Assembly: GCF_902490045.1 (NCBI RefSeq)
Contig: NZ_CABUCJ010000006.1
Span: forward strand, 1 to 44,939
Length of the DNA stretch: 44,939 nt
Reading direction: 5' to 3'
Source: an uncultured Anaerotruncus sp.
Lineage (GTDB): Bacteria > Bacillota > Clostridia > Oscillospirales > Ruminococcaceae
Both the position numbers and the translations under genes were made by a program. Below are positions 1-6,467 of the stretch, piece by piece. Below the pieces are notes generated by a model that did no database searches, was not told the DNA's origin, and saw only the letters and a program-made list of their open reading frames with translations. The first letter of the stretch is position 1; every line of letters begins with the position of its first letter.

Positions 1-150
1 GGGGGATTCTCAAGGGGGGCGAGCTTTGCGCCCTGCCTTCTTCAAGTGAGCCCCCCTTGAGCGCCCTTCTTCCGTCGACTTCTTGGGCGCGCAAGAAGTC
101 GACCCGCCTGCCGGGGCGGGACCCGGCAACTCTGCCGCCCGATGAGCGGC
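1..150. repeat. Dispersed hairpin repeat, copy 1
   Basis: This non-coding block at the window edge contains a perfect 12-bp inverted repeat (arms 74-85 and 92-103, 6-nt loop). The stem is followed by a G/C segment (about 104-129) that recurs almost identically at 42514-42540. An outer inverted repeat pairs 10-20 with 50-60. The first bases, GGGGGATTCTCAAGG, resemble the terminal sequence of copy 2. The element may continue left of the window. Confidence 0.7.
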
Positions 151-181
151 AAAACAAAAGAGCCGCCCTTTTGGGCGGCTC
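151..181 (-). terminator. Rho-independent terminator of gap
   Basis: On the minus strand a perfect 9-bp G/C stem (173-181 with 160-168, four-base loop) is followed by the T-rich run TTTTGTTTT (159-151). It lies just past the gap stop codon, as expected for an intrinsic terminator. Confidence 0.85.
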
Positions 182-194
182 TTTCAAAAACCTA

Positions 195-1205
195 TTACTT
201 ATGATCAACGGTAGCCATGTGCTGGATGAGCATGAGGACCTTGTTGCTGTAGCCCCACTCGTTGTCATACCAGGAAACCAGCTTGACGAACTTGTCGGTC
301 AGCGCGATGCCGGCCTTCTTGTCGAAGATGGAGGTGCGGGCGTCGCCGATGAAGTCGGACGAAACCACGTCGTCCTCGGTGTAGCCGAGGATGCCCTTGA
401 GGGAGGTCTCGGAAGCCTTCTTCAGCGCGGCGCAGATCTCCTCATAGGAGGCGGCCTTCGCGAGGTTGACGGTCAGGTCGACGACGGAGACGTCCAGCGT
501 CGGGACGCGGAACGCCATGCCGGTCAGCTTGCCGTTGAGCTCGGGGATGACCTTGCCCACAGCCTTGGCGGCGCCGGTGGAAGACGGGATGATGTTGCCG
601 GAAGCAGCGCGGCCGCCCCTCCAGTCCTTCTTGGAAGGACCGTCAACAGTCTTCTGGGTGCCGGTGGTGGAATGGACGGTGGTCATCAGGCCGTCGACAA
701 TGCCGAACTCGTCGTTGATGACTTTCGCCAGAGGCGCCAGGCAGTTGGTGGTGCAGGAAGCGTTGGAGACGATGTCCATGCTCGGCTGGTAGGTCTCGTG
801 GTTGACGCCCATGACAAACATCGGCGCGTCCTTGGAGGGAGCGGAGATGATGACCTTCTTGGCGCCGGCCTTCAGGTGCGCGCCAGCGGTGTCCATGGTG
901 GTGAAAACGCCGGTGGACTCAACCACATACTCGGCGCCGCACGCGCCCCACGGAATGTTGGCGGGCTCCCGCTCGGCATAGAACTTGACAGTCTTGCCGT
1001 TGACGATGATCGCGTCGTCGGTGTAGCTCACTTCGCCCGTATACTGGCCATGAACCGTGTCATAGCGGAGCATGTAAGCGCAATAGTCAGGGGTCATGAA
1101 CGGATCGTTGACGCCCACGAATTCAATGTTCGGATTGTCCAGTCCAGCGCGGAAAACAAGCCTGCCGATACGGCCAAAACCGTTGATACCAACTTTAATT
1201 GCCAT
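195..1205 (-). CDS. gap: Glyceraldehyde-3-phosphate dehydrogenase, type I
   Basis: This glycolytic enzyme converts glyceraldehyde 3-phosphate, NAD+ and phosphate to 1,3-bisphosphoglycerate in the cytosol. The 336-residue product has the N-terminal Rossmann motif GINGFGRIGR and the catalytic segment SNASCTTNCLAPLAKV with the nucleophilic cysteine. The C-terminal WYDNEWGYS is also present, and the length is typical. I place the start at the ATG at 1205 because AGGAGG lies 9 nt upstream (1215-1220). A TTG at 1214 is in frame but too close to that ribosome site. The gene is monocistronic, with its own promoter (1238-1266) and terminator (151-181). Confidence 0.97.
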   Translation of the reverse strand: MAIKVGINGFGRIGRLVFRAGLDNPNIEFVGVNDPFMTPDYCAYMLRYDTVHGQYTGEVSYTDDAIIVNGKTVKFYAEREPANIPWGACGAEYVVESTGVFTTMDTAGAHLKAGAKKVIISAPSKDAPMFVMGVNHETYQPSMDIVSNASCTTNCLAPLAKVINDEFGIVDGLMTTVHSTTGTQKTVDGPSKKDWRGGRAASGNIIPSSTGAAKAVGKVIPELNGKLTGMAFRVPTLDVSVVDLTVNLAKAASYEEICAALKKASETSLKGILGYTEDDVVSSDFIGDARTSIFDKKAGIALTDKFVKLVSWYDNEWGYSNKVLMLIQHMATVDHK

Positions 1206-1237
1206 TGGAAACAACCTCCTGTATTTTTGATACCTTT

Positions 1238-1266
1238 ATCATAATACAAATCTCTGGAAACTACAA
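1238..1266 (-). promoter_or_regulatory. Sigma-A-type promoter of gap
   Basis: Read on the minus strand, TTGTAG (1266-1261) and TATGAT (1243-1238) are separated by 17 nt. The site lies 33 nt before the gap start, so the leader is short. The rest of 1206-1526, between gap and the kinase-like gene, holds this site, the divergent promoter at 1357-1385 and the kinase leader. Confidence 0.65.
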
Positions 1267-1356
1267 GAACTCTGATAAACTTTAAACGATTTTTTTTATT
1301 TTCTGCAATCCCGGGATGTTTATACTTTGCTTTTTATTGAAAACGCCCAACTCCTA

Positions 1357-1385
1357 TTGAAAAAAACACCCCCATATACTATAAT
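1357..1385 (+). promoter_or_regulatory. Sigma-A-type promoter of the kinase-like gene
   Basis: TTGAAA (1357-1362) and TATAAT (1380-1385) are spaced by 17 nt, close to consensus. Transcription would start near 1392, giving a leader of about 135 nt if translation begins at 1527. I recognise no riboswitch in this leader. Confidence 0.7.
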
Positions 1386-1526
1386 TGAAACGGAATTTTC
1401 TGTCGATTTGTGTCGAAAGGTCCCTGTTTTCCCTGATCCCGGGCCTTCATGCAAAATCTGGAATCCGAATATTTCCGCGGCCCTTCCCAAATGATAAGTG
1501 CAGTTCCGCAGCGAGGAGGTGCGCCT

Positions 1527-2678
1527 TTGGACGATTCCCGAACAGACTCCTTTTTCGACCTGCTGGCCGGACTTCTGGACGCCTCCGGCCAGCCCGCCGC
1601 CGTGATGGACCATGATTTCCGTCTCGTCTGGCACAGCGCCGCCGGCGCCCGGGAAATGCCCGCGCTGGCCCTGCCGGACGGCGCGCAGCTGCTGCTGCAC
1701 GGCTACGACCCCGAGGTCGTCCGCGCGGAGATCGACCGGTGCGGCTCCTTTACCACCGCCGGCCCGGACCACCTGTTCGCCGAACGGCCCACCGTCATCT
1801 GCGCCCTGCCCGACGGGAGCGGCCGTTACCTCCTGCTGCCGGCCTCCGGCGCCGGGCAGGGCTCCGGCATGCGCCCCGAGGGGATGTCGCGCACCCTCTC
1901 CTCCTTCGGCAACCAGTACCGCGCGCCCCTGACCGTCATCTTTTCGATGCTCACCCTGCTCTCCCGCAACTGCGGCCCCGGCTCGTCCGAAAAGGACCGC
2001 GAGCGCATGCCCGATTACCTCGCCGCCATCAACCAGAGCGCCTTCCGGCTGCTGCGCAGCAGCGAGTGGATTTCCGACTACACCCGCCTGACCTATGGAT
2101 TTTCGCCCGTGCGGACCCGGCGGGTCGACCTCTTCCACTACCTGCGGGAGCTTTCTTCAGCGGCCGCCGCCCTCATCGAACCGACCGGCATCCCGCTCTC
2201 CGCCGACATTCCCGAGGGGATGCTGCCCGCCGCCTGCGACACCCAGAAGGTGTCCGCGGCCCTGCTCAACATCCTCTCGAACGCCTGCCGCTACACCCGG
2301 CCCGGCAATCAGATCGCCCTCCGGGTGCGCCTCAAGCGGGGGATGCTCAGCGTTTCGGTCGCGGACCGCGGGCTTGGGATCCCGCCCGACGTGCAGCCGC
2401 GCGTCTTTGAGCCGTACTTTTCCTACGACCACGGGGGACGGCCCTTTTCGGGCAACGGCCTCGGCCTGACGATCGCCCGCGATTCCATCGCCGCCATCGG
2501 CGGCACCATCGCGCTCACCTCCACGCCCGGGAAGGGGACCACCGTCGTCTTTACCCTGCCCGTGGAGGACGACCAGAGCGTGCCGTCCGCGGTCTTCTGC
2601 GATGCCGCGGACTATCTCTCCGACCGCTTTTCCCCCCTGCGCGTCGCGCTCAGCGACAGCATCGACTGCCCGCTGTAA
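1527..2678 (+). CDS. Histidine-kinase-like ATPase with degenerate H-box
   Basis: This is a soluble sensor-kinase-like protein of 383 residues with no membrane segment. An N-terminal PAS-like region (about 1-110) is followed by a HisKA-like helical region and a C-terminal HATPase domain. The ATPase motifs are intact: N-box LLNILSNACRYT, G1 DRGLGIP, F-box FEPYF and G2 GNGLGLTIA. The H-box reads FGNQYRAPL, with Asn at about residue 129 where the phospho-accepting His (HxxRxPL) belongs. Autophosphorylation by the usual route therefore looks impossible. No response regulator is adjacent. The TTG start at 1527 has GAGGAGG upstream at good spacing. An in-frame ATG at 1449 has no ribosome site. It could be a pseudokinase acting by ATP binding or protein contact. 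Confidence 0.85.
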   Translation: MDDSRTDSFFDLLAGLLDASGQPAAVMDHDFRLVWHSAAGAREMPALALPDGAQLLLHGYDPEVVRAEIDRCGSFTTAGPDHLFAERPTVICALPDGSGRYLLLPASGAGQGSGMRPEGMSRTLSSFGNQYRAPLTVIFSMLTLLSRNCGPGSSEKDRERMPDYLAAINQSAFRLLRSSEWISDYTRLTYGFSPVRTRRVDLFHYLRELSSAAAALIEPTGIPLSADIPEGMLPAACDTQKVSAALLNILSNACRYTRPGNQIALRVRLKRGMLSVSVADRGLGIPPDVQPRVFEPYFSYDHGGRPFSGNGLGLTIARDSIAAIGGTIALTSTPGKGTTVVFTLPVEDDQSVPSAVFCDAADYLSDRFSPLRVALSDSIDCPL

Positions 2679-2680
2679 AA

Positions 2681-2706
2681 GGACCGCCCACCGGCGGTCC
2701 TTTTTT
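2681..2706 (+). terminator. Rho-independent terminator after the kinase-like gene
   Basis: A GGACCGCC/GGCGGTCC stem with a 4-nt loop is followed by six T residues, 2 nt after the stop codon at 2678. Confidence 0.9.
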
Positions 2707-2838
2707 CTTTGCCGCCCGGCCGCCCAATGGGTTCCGGGCGGCAAAAACTTTCCACAGGCCCTGTTCATTTTACCCAATTCGTGGTATACTATATCATTAC
2801 ATTGACGACACCAAACTCATGCAAGGAGGTTCCACATC

Positions 2839-4815
2839 ATGAATGGAACAGGAAAGACATTTTACATCACCACCCCCATCTACTACCCGTCGGACAAGCT
2901 GCACATCGGGCACAGCTACTGCACCGTCGCGACGGACGTCATGGCGCGCTACAAGCGCATGCAGGGGTTTGACGTCATGTTCCTGACCGGCACCGACGAG
3001 CACGGCCAGAAGATTGAGGAAAAAGCCAAAGCCGCCGGCGTGACCCCGCAGCAGTATGTCGACAGGGTGGTCGCCGGCATCAAGGAGCTGTGGAAGCTCC
3101 TCAACATCTCCAACGACCGGTTCATCCGCACCACCGACGACTACCATGTGGAATCGGTGCAGAAGATTTTCAAGGACCTCTACGACAGGGGCTATATCTA
3201 CAAGGGCTCCTACAAGGGCAAGTACTGCACCCCCTGCGAGTCCTTCTGGACCGAGAGCCAGCTCAAGGACGGCAAATGCCCCGACTGCGGCCGCGAGGTC
3301 ATCGACGCGGAGGAGGAGGCCTATTTCTTCAAGCTCTCCGCCTTCCAGGACCGCCTGATCAGGCTCTATGAGGAGAATCCCCACTTCATGGAGCCGCAGA
3401 GCCGCCTCAACGAGATGGTCAACAACTTTATCAGGCCCGGCCTCGAGGATCTGTGCGTCTCCCGCACCTCCTTCTCGTGGGGCATCCCCGTCACCTTCGA
3501 CCCCGGCCATGTCGTCTACGTGTGGGTCGACGCGTTGACCAACTACATCACCGCGCTCGGCTACGGCAACGATAAGTATCACGACTTCGAGAAGTTCTGG
3601 CCCGCCGACGTGCACTTCGTCGGCAAGGAGATCATGCGCTTCCACACGATCATCTGGCCCGCCATGCTCATGGCGCTCGACCTGCCGCTGCCCAAAAAGG
3701 TCTTCGGCCACGGCTGGCTGCTGCTCGAGGGCGGCAAGATGAGCAAGTCGAAGGGCAACGTCGTCGACCCCGTCGTGCTCGTCGAGCGGTACGGCGTCGA
3801 CGCCATCCGCTACTTCCTGCTCCGCGAGTTCCCCTTTGGCTCGGACGGCCTCTTTTCCAACGAGGGGCTCATCACCCGCATCAACGCCGACCTCGCCAAC
3901 GACCTGGGCAACCTCGTCTCCCGCTCGGTGGCGATGGCGGAAAAATATTTCGGCGGCGCCCTTCCCGCGGAGCGGAAATCCGAGCCGGTCGACGAGGAGA
4001 TCGTTTCGATCGCACGCGGGCTCAAGGACCGCTACGAGGCGCAGATGGAGCAGTACGCCTTCCAGAACGCGCTGATCGAGGTCTTCAAGCTGATCTCCCG
4101 CACCAACAAATACATCGACGAAACCGCCCCCTGGGTGCTCGCCAAGGAGGAGGCCAACCGTCCCCGCCTGGCCACGGTGCTCTATAACCTTTTGGAGTGC
4201 GTGCGCATCGCGGGCATCCTGCTCGCGCCCTTCATGCCCGCCACCTCCCCGAAGATCTTCGAGCAGATCGGCGCGCCCGCGGAAGCATCCACCTACGAAT
4301 CCGCCGGGACGTGGGGCCTGCTGCCCGCCGGCGTGACGGTCCGCAAGGGCGAGGGGCTCTTCCCGCGCATCGACGTGGCCAAGGAGCTCGAGGCGCTCGA
4401 AAAGGCGCGCGCCGCCGCCGTGGAAAAGGCCGCCGCCGCGGAAAAGAAGCCCGCCGCCCGGGAGGAAAAACCGGAGGGCGTCGCGTCGCTCATCACGATC
4501 GACGACTTTGCGAAGGTGCAGCTGCGCGTCGCGCAGGTGACCGCCTGCGAGCCGGTGCCCAAGGCGGACAAGCTCCTGAAGCTCACCCTCGACGACGGCA
4601 GCGGCACGCCGCGCCAGGTCGTTTCGGGCATCCATCCGTGGTACGAGCCGGAGGCGCTCACCGGCAGGAAGGTGATCGTCGTCGCCAACCTCAAGCCCGC
4701 CAAGCTGCGCGGCGTCGAGTCCAACGGCATGATCCTCGCCGCCGACGCGGGCGAAAACGACGTGAAGGTCGTCTTCGTCGACGAATCCGTCCCCTGCGGC
4801 TCGGTGGTGCGGTAG
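2839..4815 (+). CDS. metG: Methionyl-tRNA synthetase with C-terminal tRNA-binding domain
   Basis: This class I synthetase charges tRNA-Met in the cytosol. The 658-residue protein opens with TTPIYYPSDKLHIGHSY, whose HIGH motif is intact, and has the KMSKS loop in GGKMSKSKGNVVDP. A CxxC zinc pair occurs in YCTPCESFW, with a second in CPDCGR. After an Ala/Lys/Glu-rich linker (about 515-550), residues 555-658 form a Trbp111-like OB-fold (IDDFAKVQLRVAQV), the dimerising tRNA-binding appendage found in many bacterial MetRS. AAGGAGGT lies at good distance before the ATG. A TATACT (2785-2790) upstream may be the -10 of its promoter, but I cannot place a convincing -35. Downstream are hairpin repeats rather than a partner gene. 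Confidence 0.97.
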   Translation: MNGTGKTFYITTPIYYPSDKLHIGHSYCTVATDVMARYKRMQGFDVMFLTGTDEHGQKIEEKAKAAGVTPQQYVDRVVAGIKELWKLLNISNDRFIRTTDDYHVESVQKIFKDLYDRGYIYKGSYKGKYCTPCESFWTESQLKDGKCPDCGREVIDAEEEAYFFKLSAFQDRLIRLYEENPHFMEPQSRLNEMVNNFIRPGLEDLCVSRTSFSWGIPVTFDPGHVVYVWVDALTNYITALGYGNDKYHDFEKFWPADVHFVGKEIMRFHTIIWPAMLMALDLPLPKKVFGHGWLLLEGGKMSKSKGNVVDPVVLVERYGVDAIRYFLLREFPFGSDGLFSNEGLITRINADLANDLGNLVSRSVAMAEKYFGGALPAERKSEPVDEEIVSIARGLKDRYEAQMEQYAFQNALIEVFKLISRTNKYIDETAPWVLAKEEANRPRLATVLYNLLECVRIAGILLAPFMPATSPKIFEQIGAPAEASTYESAGTWGLLPAGVTVRKGEGLFPRIDVAKELEALEKARAAAVEKAAAAEKKPAAREEKPEGVASLITIDDFAKVQLRVAQVTACEPVPKADKLLKLTLDDGSGTPRQVVSGIHPWYEPEALTGRKVIVVANLKPAKLRGVESNGMILAADAGENDVKVVFVDESVPCGSVVR

Positions 4816-4960
4816 CCAAAGGGAACTTTCGAGAAAGTTCCCTTTGGAAACCCTCAAAGCTTTTGATTCAGGCGGGGCGCTCTTCGCCGCCGCTTACGCG
4901 CCCCGTGCGGGAGAAAGACCAGAAGTTTCGGGGTCCGGGGGACTTTTCAAAGTCCCCCGG
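4816..4960. repeat. Two strong hairpins downstream of metG
   Basis: The first is a perfect 15-bp inverted repeat (4816-4830 with 4833-4847) beginning at the metG stop. The second is a 12-bp G/C-rich one (4935-4946 with 4949-4960). Both stems share an RACTTT core next to a 2-nt loop. No T-run follows either on the plus strand, so they are not textbook terminators. They may stabilise the metG 3' end or be copies of dispersed intergenic repeats. Confidence 0.6.
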
Positions 4961-5004
4961 AAAAAAGAACGGAGGCTGTTGCAAAGGAGCTTTGCAACAG
5001 CCTC
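4961..5004 (-). terminator. Terminator of the minus-strand HTH gene
   Basis: A perfect 14-bp stem (4972-4985 with 4991-5004) is followed on the minus strand by a TTTTTT run (4966-4961). It lies 5 nt beyond the stop of the gene at 5010-5591 and may also stop plus-strand reads. Confidence 0.8.
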
Positions 5005-5009
5005 GCTTT

Positions 5010-5591
5010 TCAGAGGTTTCCCTTCCCGTCGAGGTACTCCAGCTGCTTGGAGACGAGCTGCATGTTCTGGTGCCCGTCCTCCCCTTCGACGATATGCAGG
5101 TTGTAGTAGCGCAGGCGGTCGGCGATTTTGAGGTTCGCCTTCTCCTCCTCGGTTTCGTCGCGGAAGAGGGCGAGGAGGACGTTGCAGAGCTTTTCGAGCA
5201 GCGGCGTGCCCACCCCGATCAGCAGCACCGATCCGGGTGTGAGGCCGGAATAGTCCGCCTGGTACATCCGGCGGCCGAGCTTCATGACCTCCGCGCGCAG
5301 CCCGCCCCGCACCTCGATCCGGTCGGCGCTCCCTTTGAGCGCGGCAAGCAGCTCTTCCTTTGTGGTTACGGTCATCGCGAATCCCTCCTGTTCGATCTTC
5401 AGCATTTCGTCCAGCACCCTTCCCGGCGTCTCCCCGACCGTCCGGCCGATCGCCTGCAGGATTCTGCCGGTCAGCGAAGCGGCGGGCTTGCCGTTGGCGC
5501 TTGCCAGCGTCTGCTGGCTGAGCCCCGTCTCCTTGAAGACGTCGTACCGCTTTTTCCCATGCCTGCCCAGGTACACGTCGATCAGCTTCAA
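5010..5591 (-). CDS. Putative HTH-containing protein, unknown function
   Basis: I do not recognise a named family for this 193-residue protein. The first 65 residues look like a helix-turn-helix: YDVFKETGLSQQTLASAN resembles the recognition region of XRE-type folds. The rest is charged, with a hydrophobic patch SVLLIGVGTPLLEKLCNVLLALF that could be a core helix. The start is TTG, with AAGGAGGGG upstream at good spacing. It is transcribed alone, divergently from tatD, and has its own promoter and terminator. A near-palindrome at 5644-5659 next to its promoter could be an autoregulatory site. A transcription-factor role is inference. Confidence 0.7.
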   Translation of the reverse strand: MKLIDVYLGRHGKKRYDVFKETGLSQQTLASANGKPAASLTGRILQAIGRTVGETPGRVLDEMLKIEQEGFAMTVTTKEELLAALKGSADRIEVRGGLRAEVMKLGRRMYQADYSGLTPGSVLLIGVGTPLLEKLCNVLLALFRDETEEEKANLKIADRLRYYNLHIVEGEDGHQNMQLVSKQLEYLDGKGNL

Positions 5592-5614
5592 TGGATTCCC
5601 CTCCTTCCGTTTAT

Positions 5615-5659
5615 ATGTTACTACGAAATTTCAGATTAGTCAACAATATCATAGTATTG
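5615..5659 (-). promoter_or_regulatory. Promoter and near-palindrome of the HTH gene
   Basis: On the minus strand TTGACT (5643-5638) and TAACAT (5620-5615) are 17 nt apart. Directly upstream, CAATATCATAGTATTG (5644-5659) has 5-bp inverted arms. The palindrome lies between this promoter and tatD, so a bound protein could affect both genes. Confidence 0.5.
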
Positions 5660-5684
5660 AAAAATTTGCCATGCGAGGTGCGCC

Positions 5685-6452
5685 ATGTACCAGAACATCT
5701 TCGATACCCACGCCCACTACGACGACGAGCGCTTCGACGAAGACCGCGGCGCGCTGCTCGAATCGCTGCCCGCCAAGGGGGTCGTCGCGGTGGTCAACGC
5801 CGCGAGCGACATGAAAACCTCCGCCTCCGGGCTCGCGCTCGCACACCGGTATGACTATTTCTACTGCGCGGCGGGCGTTCATCCGCACGAGGCGGCCTCC
5901 TTCGCGCCGGGCGACCTCGACGCCATCGCCGGCTACGCGCGTGACCCCAAGGTCGTCGCGGTCGGGGAGATCGGGCTCGACTACCACTACGACTTCTCCC
6001 CGCGCGACGTGCAGCAGCGGGTCTTTGAGGCGCAGCTCGGACTGGCCGGCGATCTCGGCATGCCGGTCGTCATCCACGACCGGGAGGCGCACGCCGACAC
6101 TCTCGCGCTGCTCCGGAAATACCGCCCCAAGGGGATCCTGCACTGCTTCTCGGGCAGCGCGGAGATGGCGGCGGAGATTCTGAAGCTCGGCATGTATATC
6201 GCGTTCGGCGGGGCGGTCACCTTCAAAAACGCGAAGAGGCCCGCCGAGGCGGCGGCCGCGGTGCCGCTCGACCGCCTGCTCGTCGAGACCGACTGCCCCT
6301 ACATGACCCCCGAGCCCTTCCGCGGCAGGCGGTGCGACTCGTCGCTCATCCCCCACACCGCCGAACGGCTCGCCGCGATCAAGGGAATCCCCGCGCAGGA
6401 ACTGCTCGACATCACCTGCCAAAACGCGCGCAGCGTCTATCAACTCGACTGA
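5685..6452 (+). CDS. tatD: TatD family metal-dependent DNase
   Basis: This TIM-barrel metal-dependent hydrolase of the TatD family, whose members act as DNases or D-aminoacyl-tRNA-processing enzymes, is 255 residues long and full length. Metal-binding and active-site segments are present in order: DTHAHYDDERF near the N-terminus, GEIGLDYHYDFSP with the bridging Glu, VVIHDREAHADTL, LHCFSGS and VETDCPYMTPEP. The ATG at 5685 has GAGGTG 7 nt upstream. In many Firmicutes tatD follows metG, and here only the inverted HTH gene and repeats separate the two. The M28 peptidase starts 15 nt downstream, so the pair is probably co-transcribed. Confidence 0.95.
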   Translation: MYQNIFDTHAHYDDERFDEDRGALLESLPAKGVVAVVNAASDMKTSASGLALAHRYDYFYCAAGVHPHEAASFAPGDLDAIAGYARDPKVVAVGEIGLDYHYDFSPRDVQQRVFEAQLGLAGDLGMPVVIHDREAHADTLALLRKYRPKGILHCFSGSAEMAAEILKLGMYIAFGGAVTFKNAKRPAEAAAAVPLDRLLVETDCPYMTPEPFRGRRCDSSLIPHTAERLAAIKGIPAQELLDITCQNARSVYQLD

Positions 6453-6467
6453 CGGGAGGCGTCCCCC

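Noticed and set aside
2797..4857. Long open frame antisense to metG
   Set aside because: The opposite strand encodes a complete methionyl-tRNA synthetase with all motifs. Such antisense frames are common by-products of high-GC codon use and show low-complexity Arg/Gly/Asp-rich translations.
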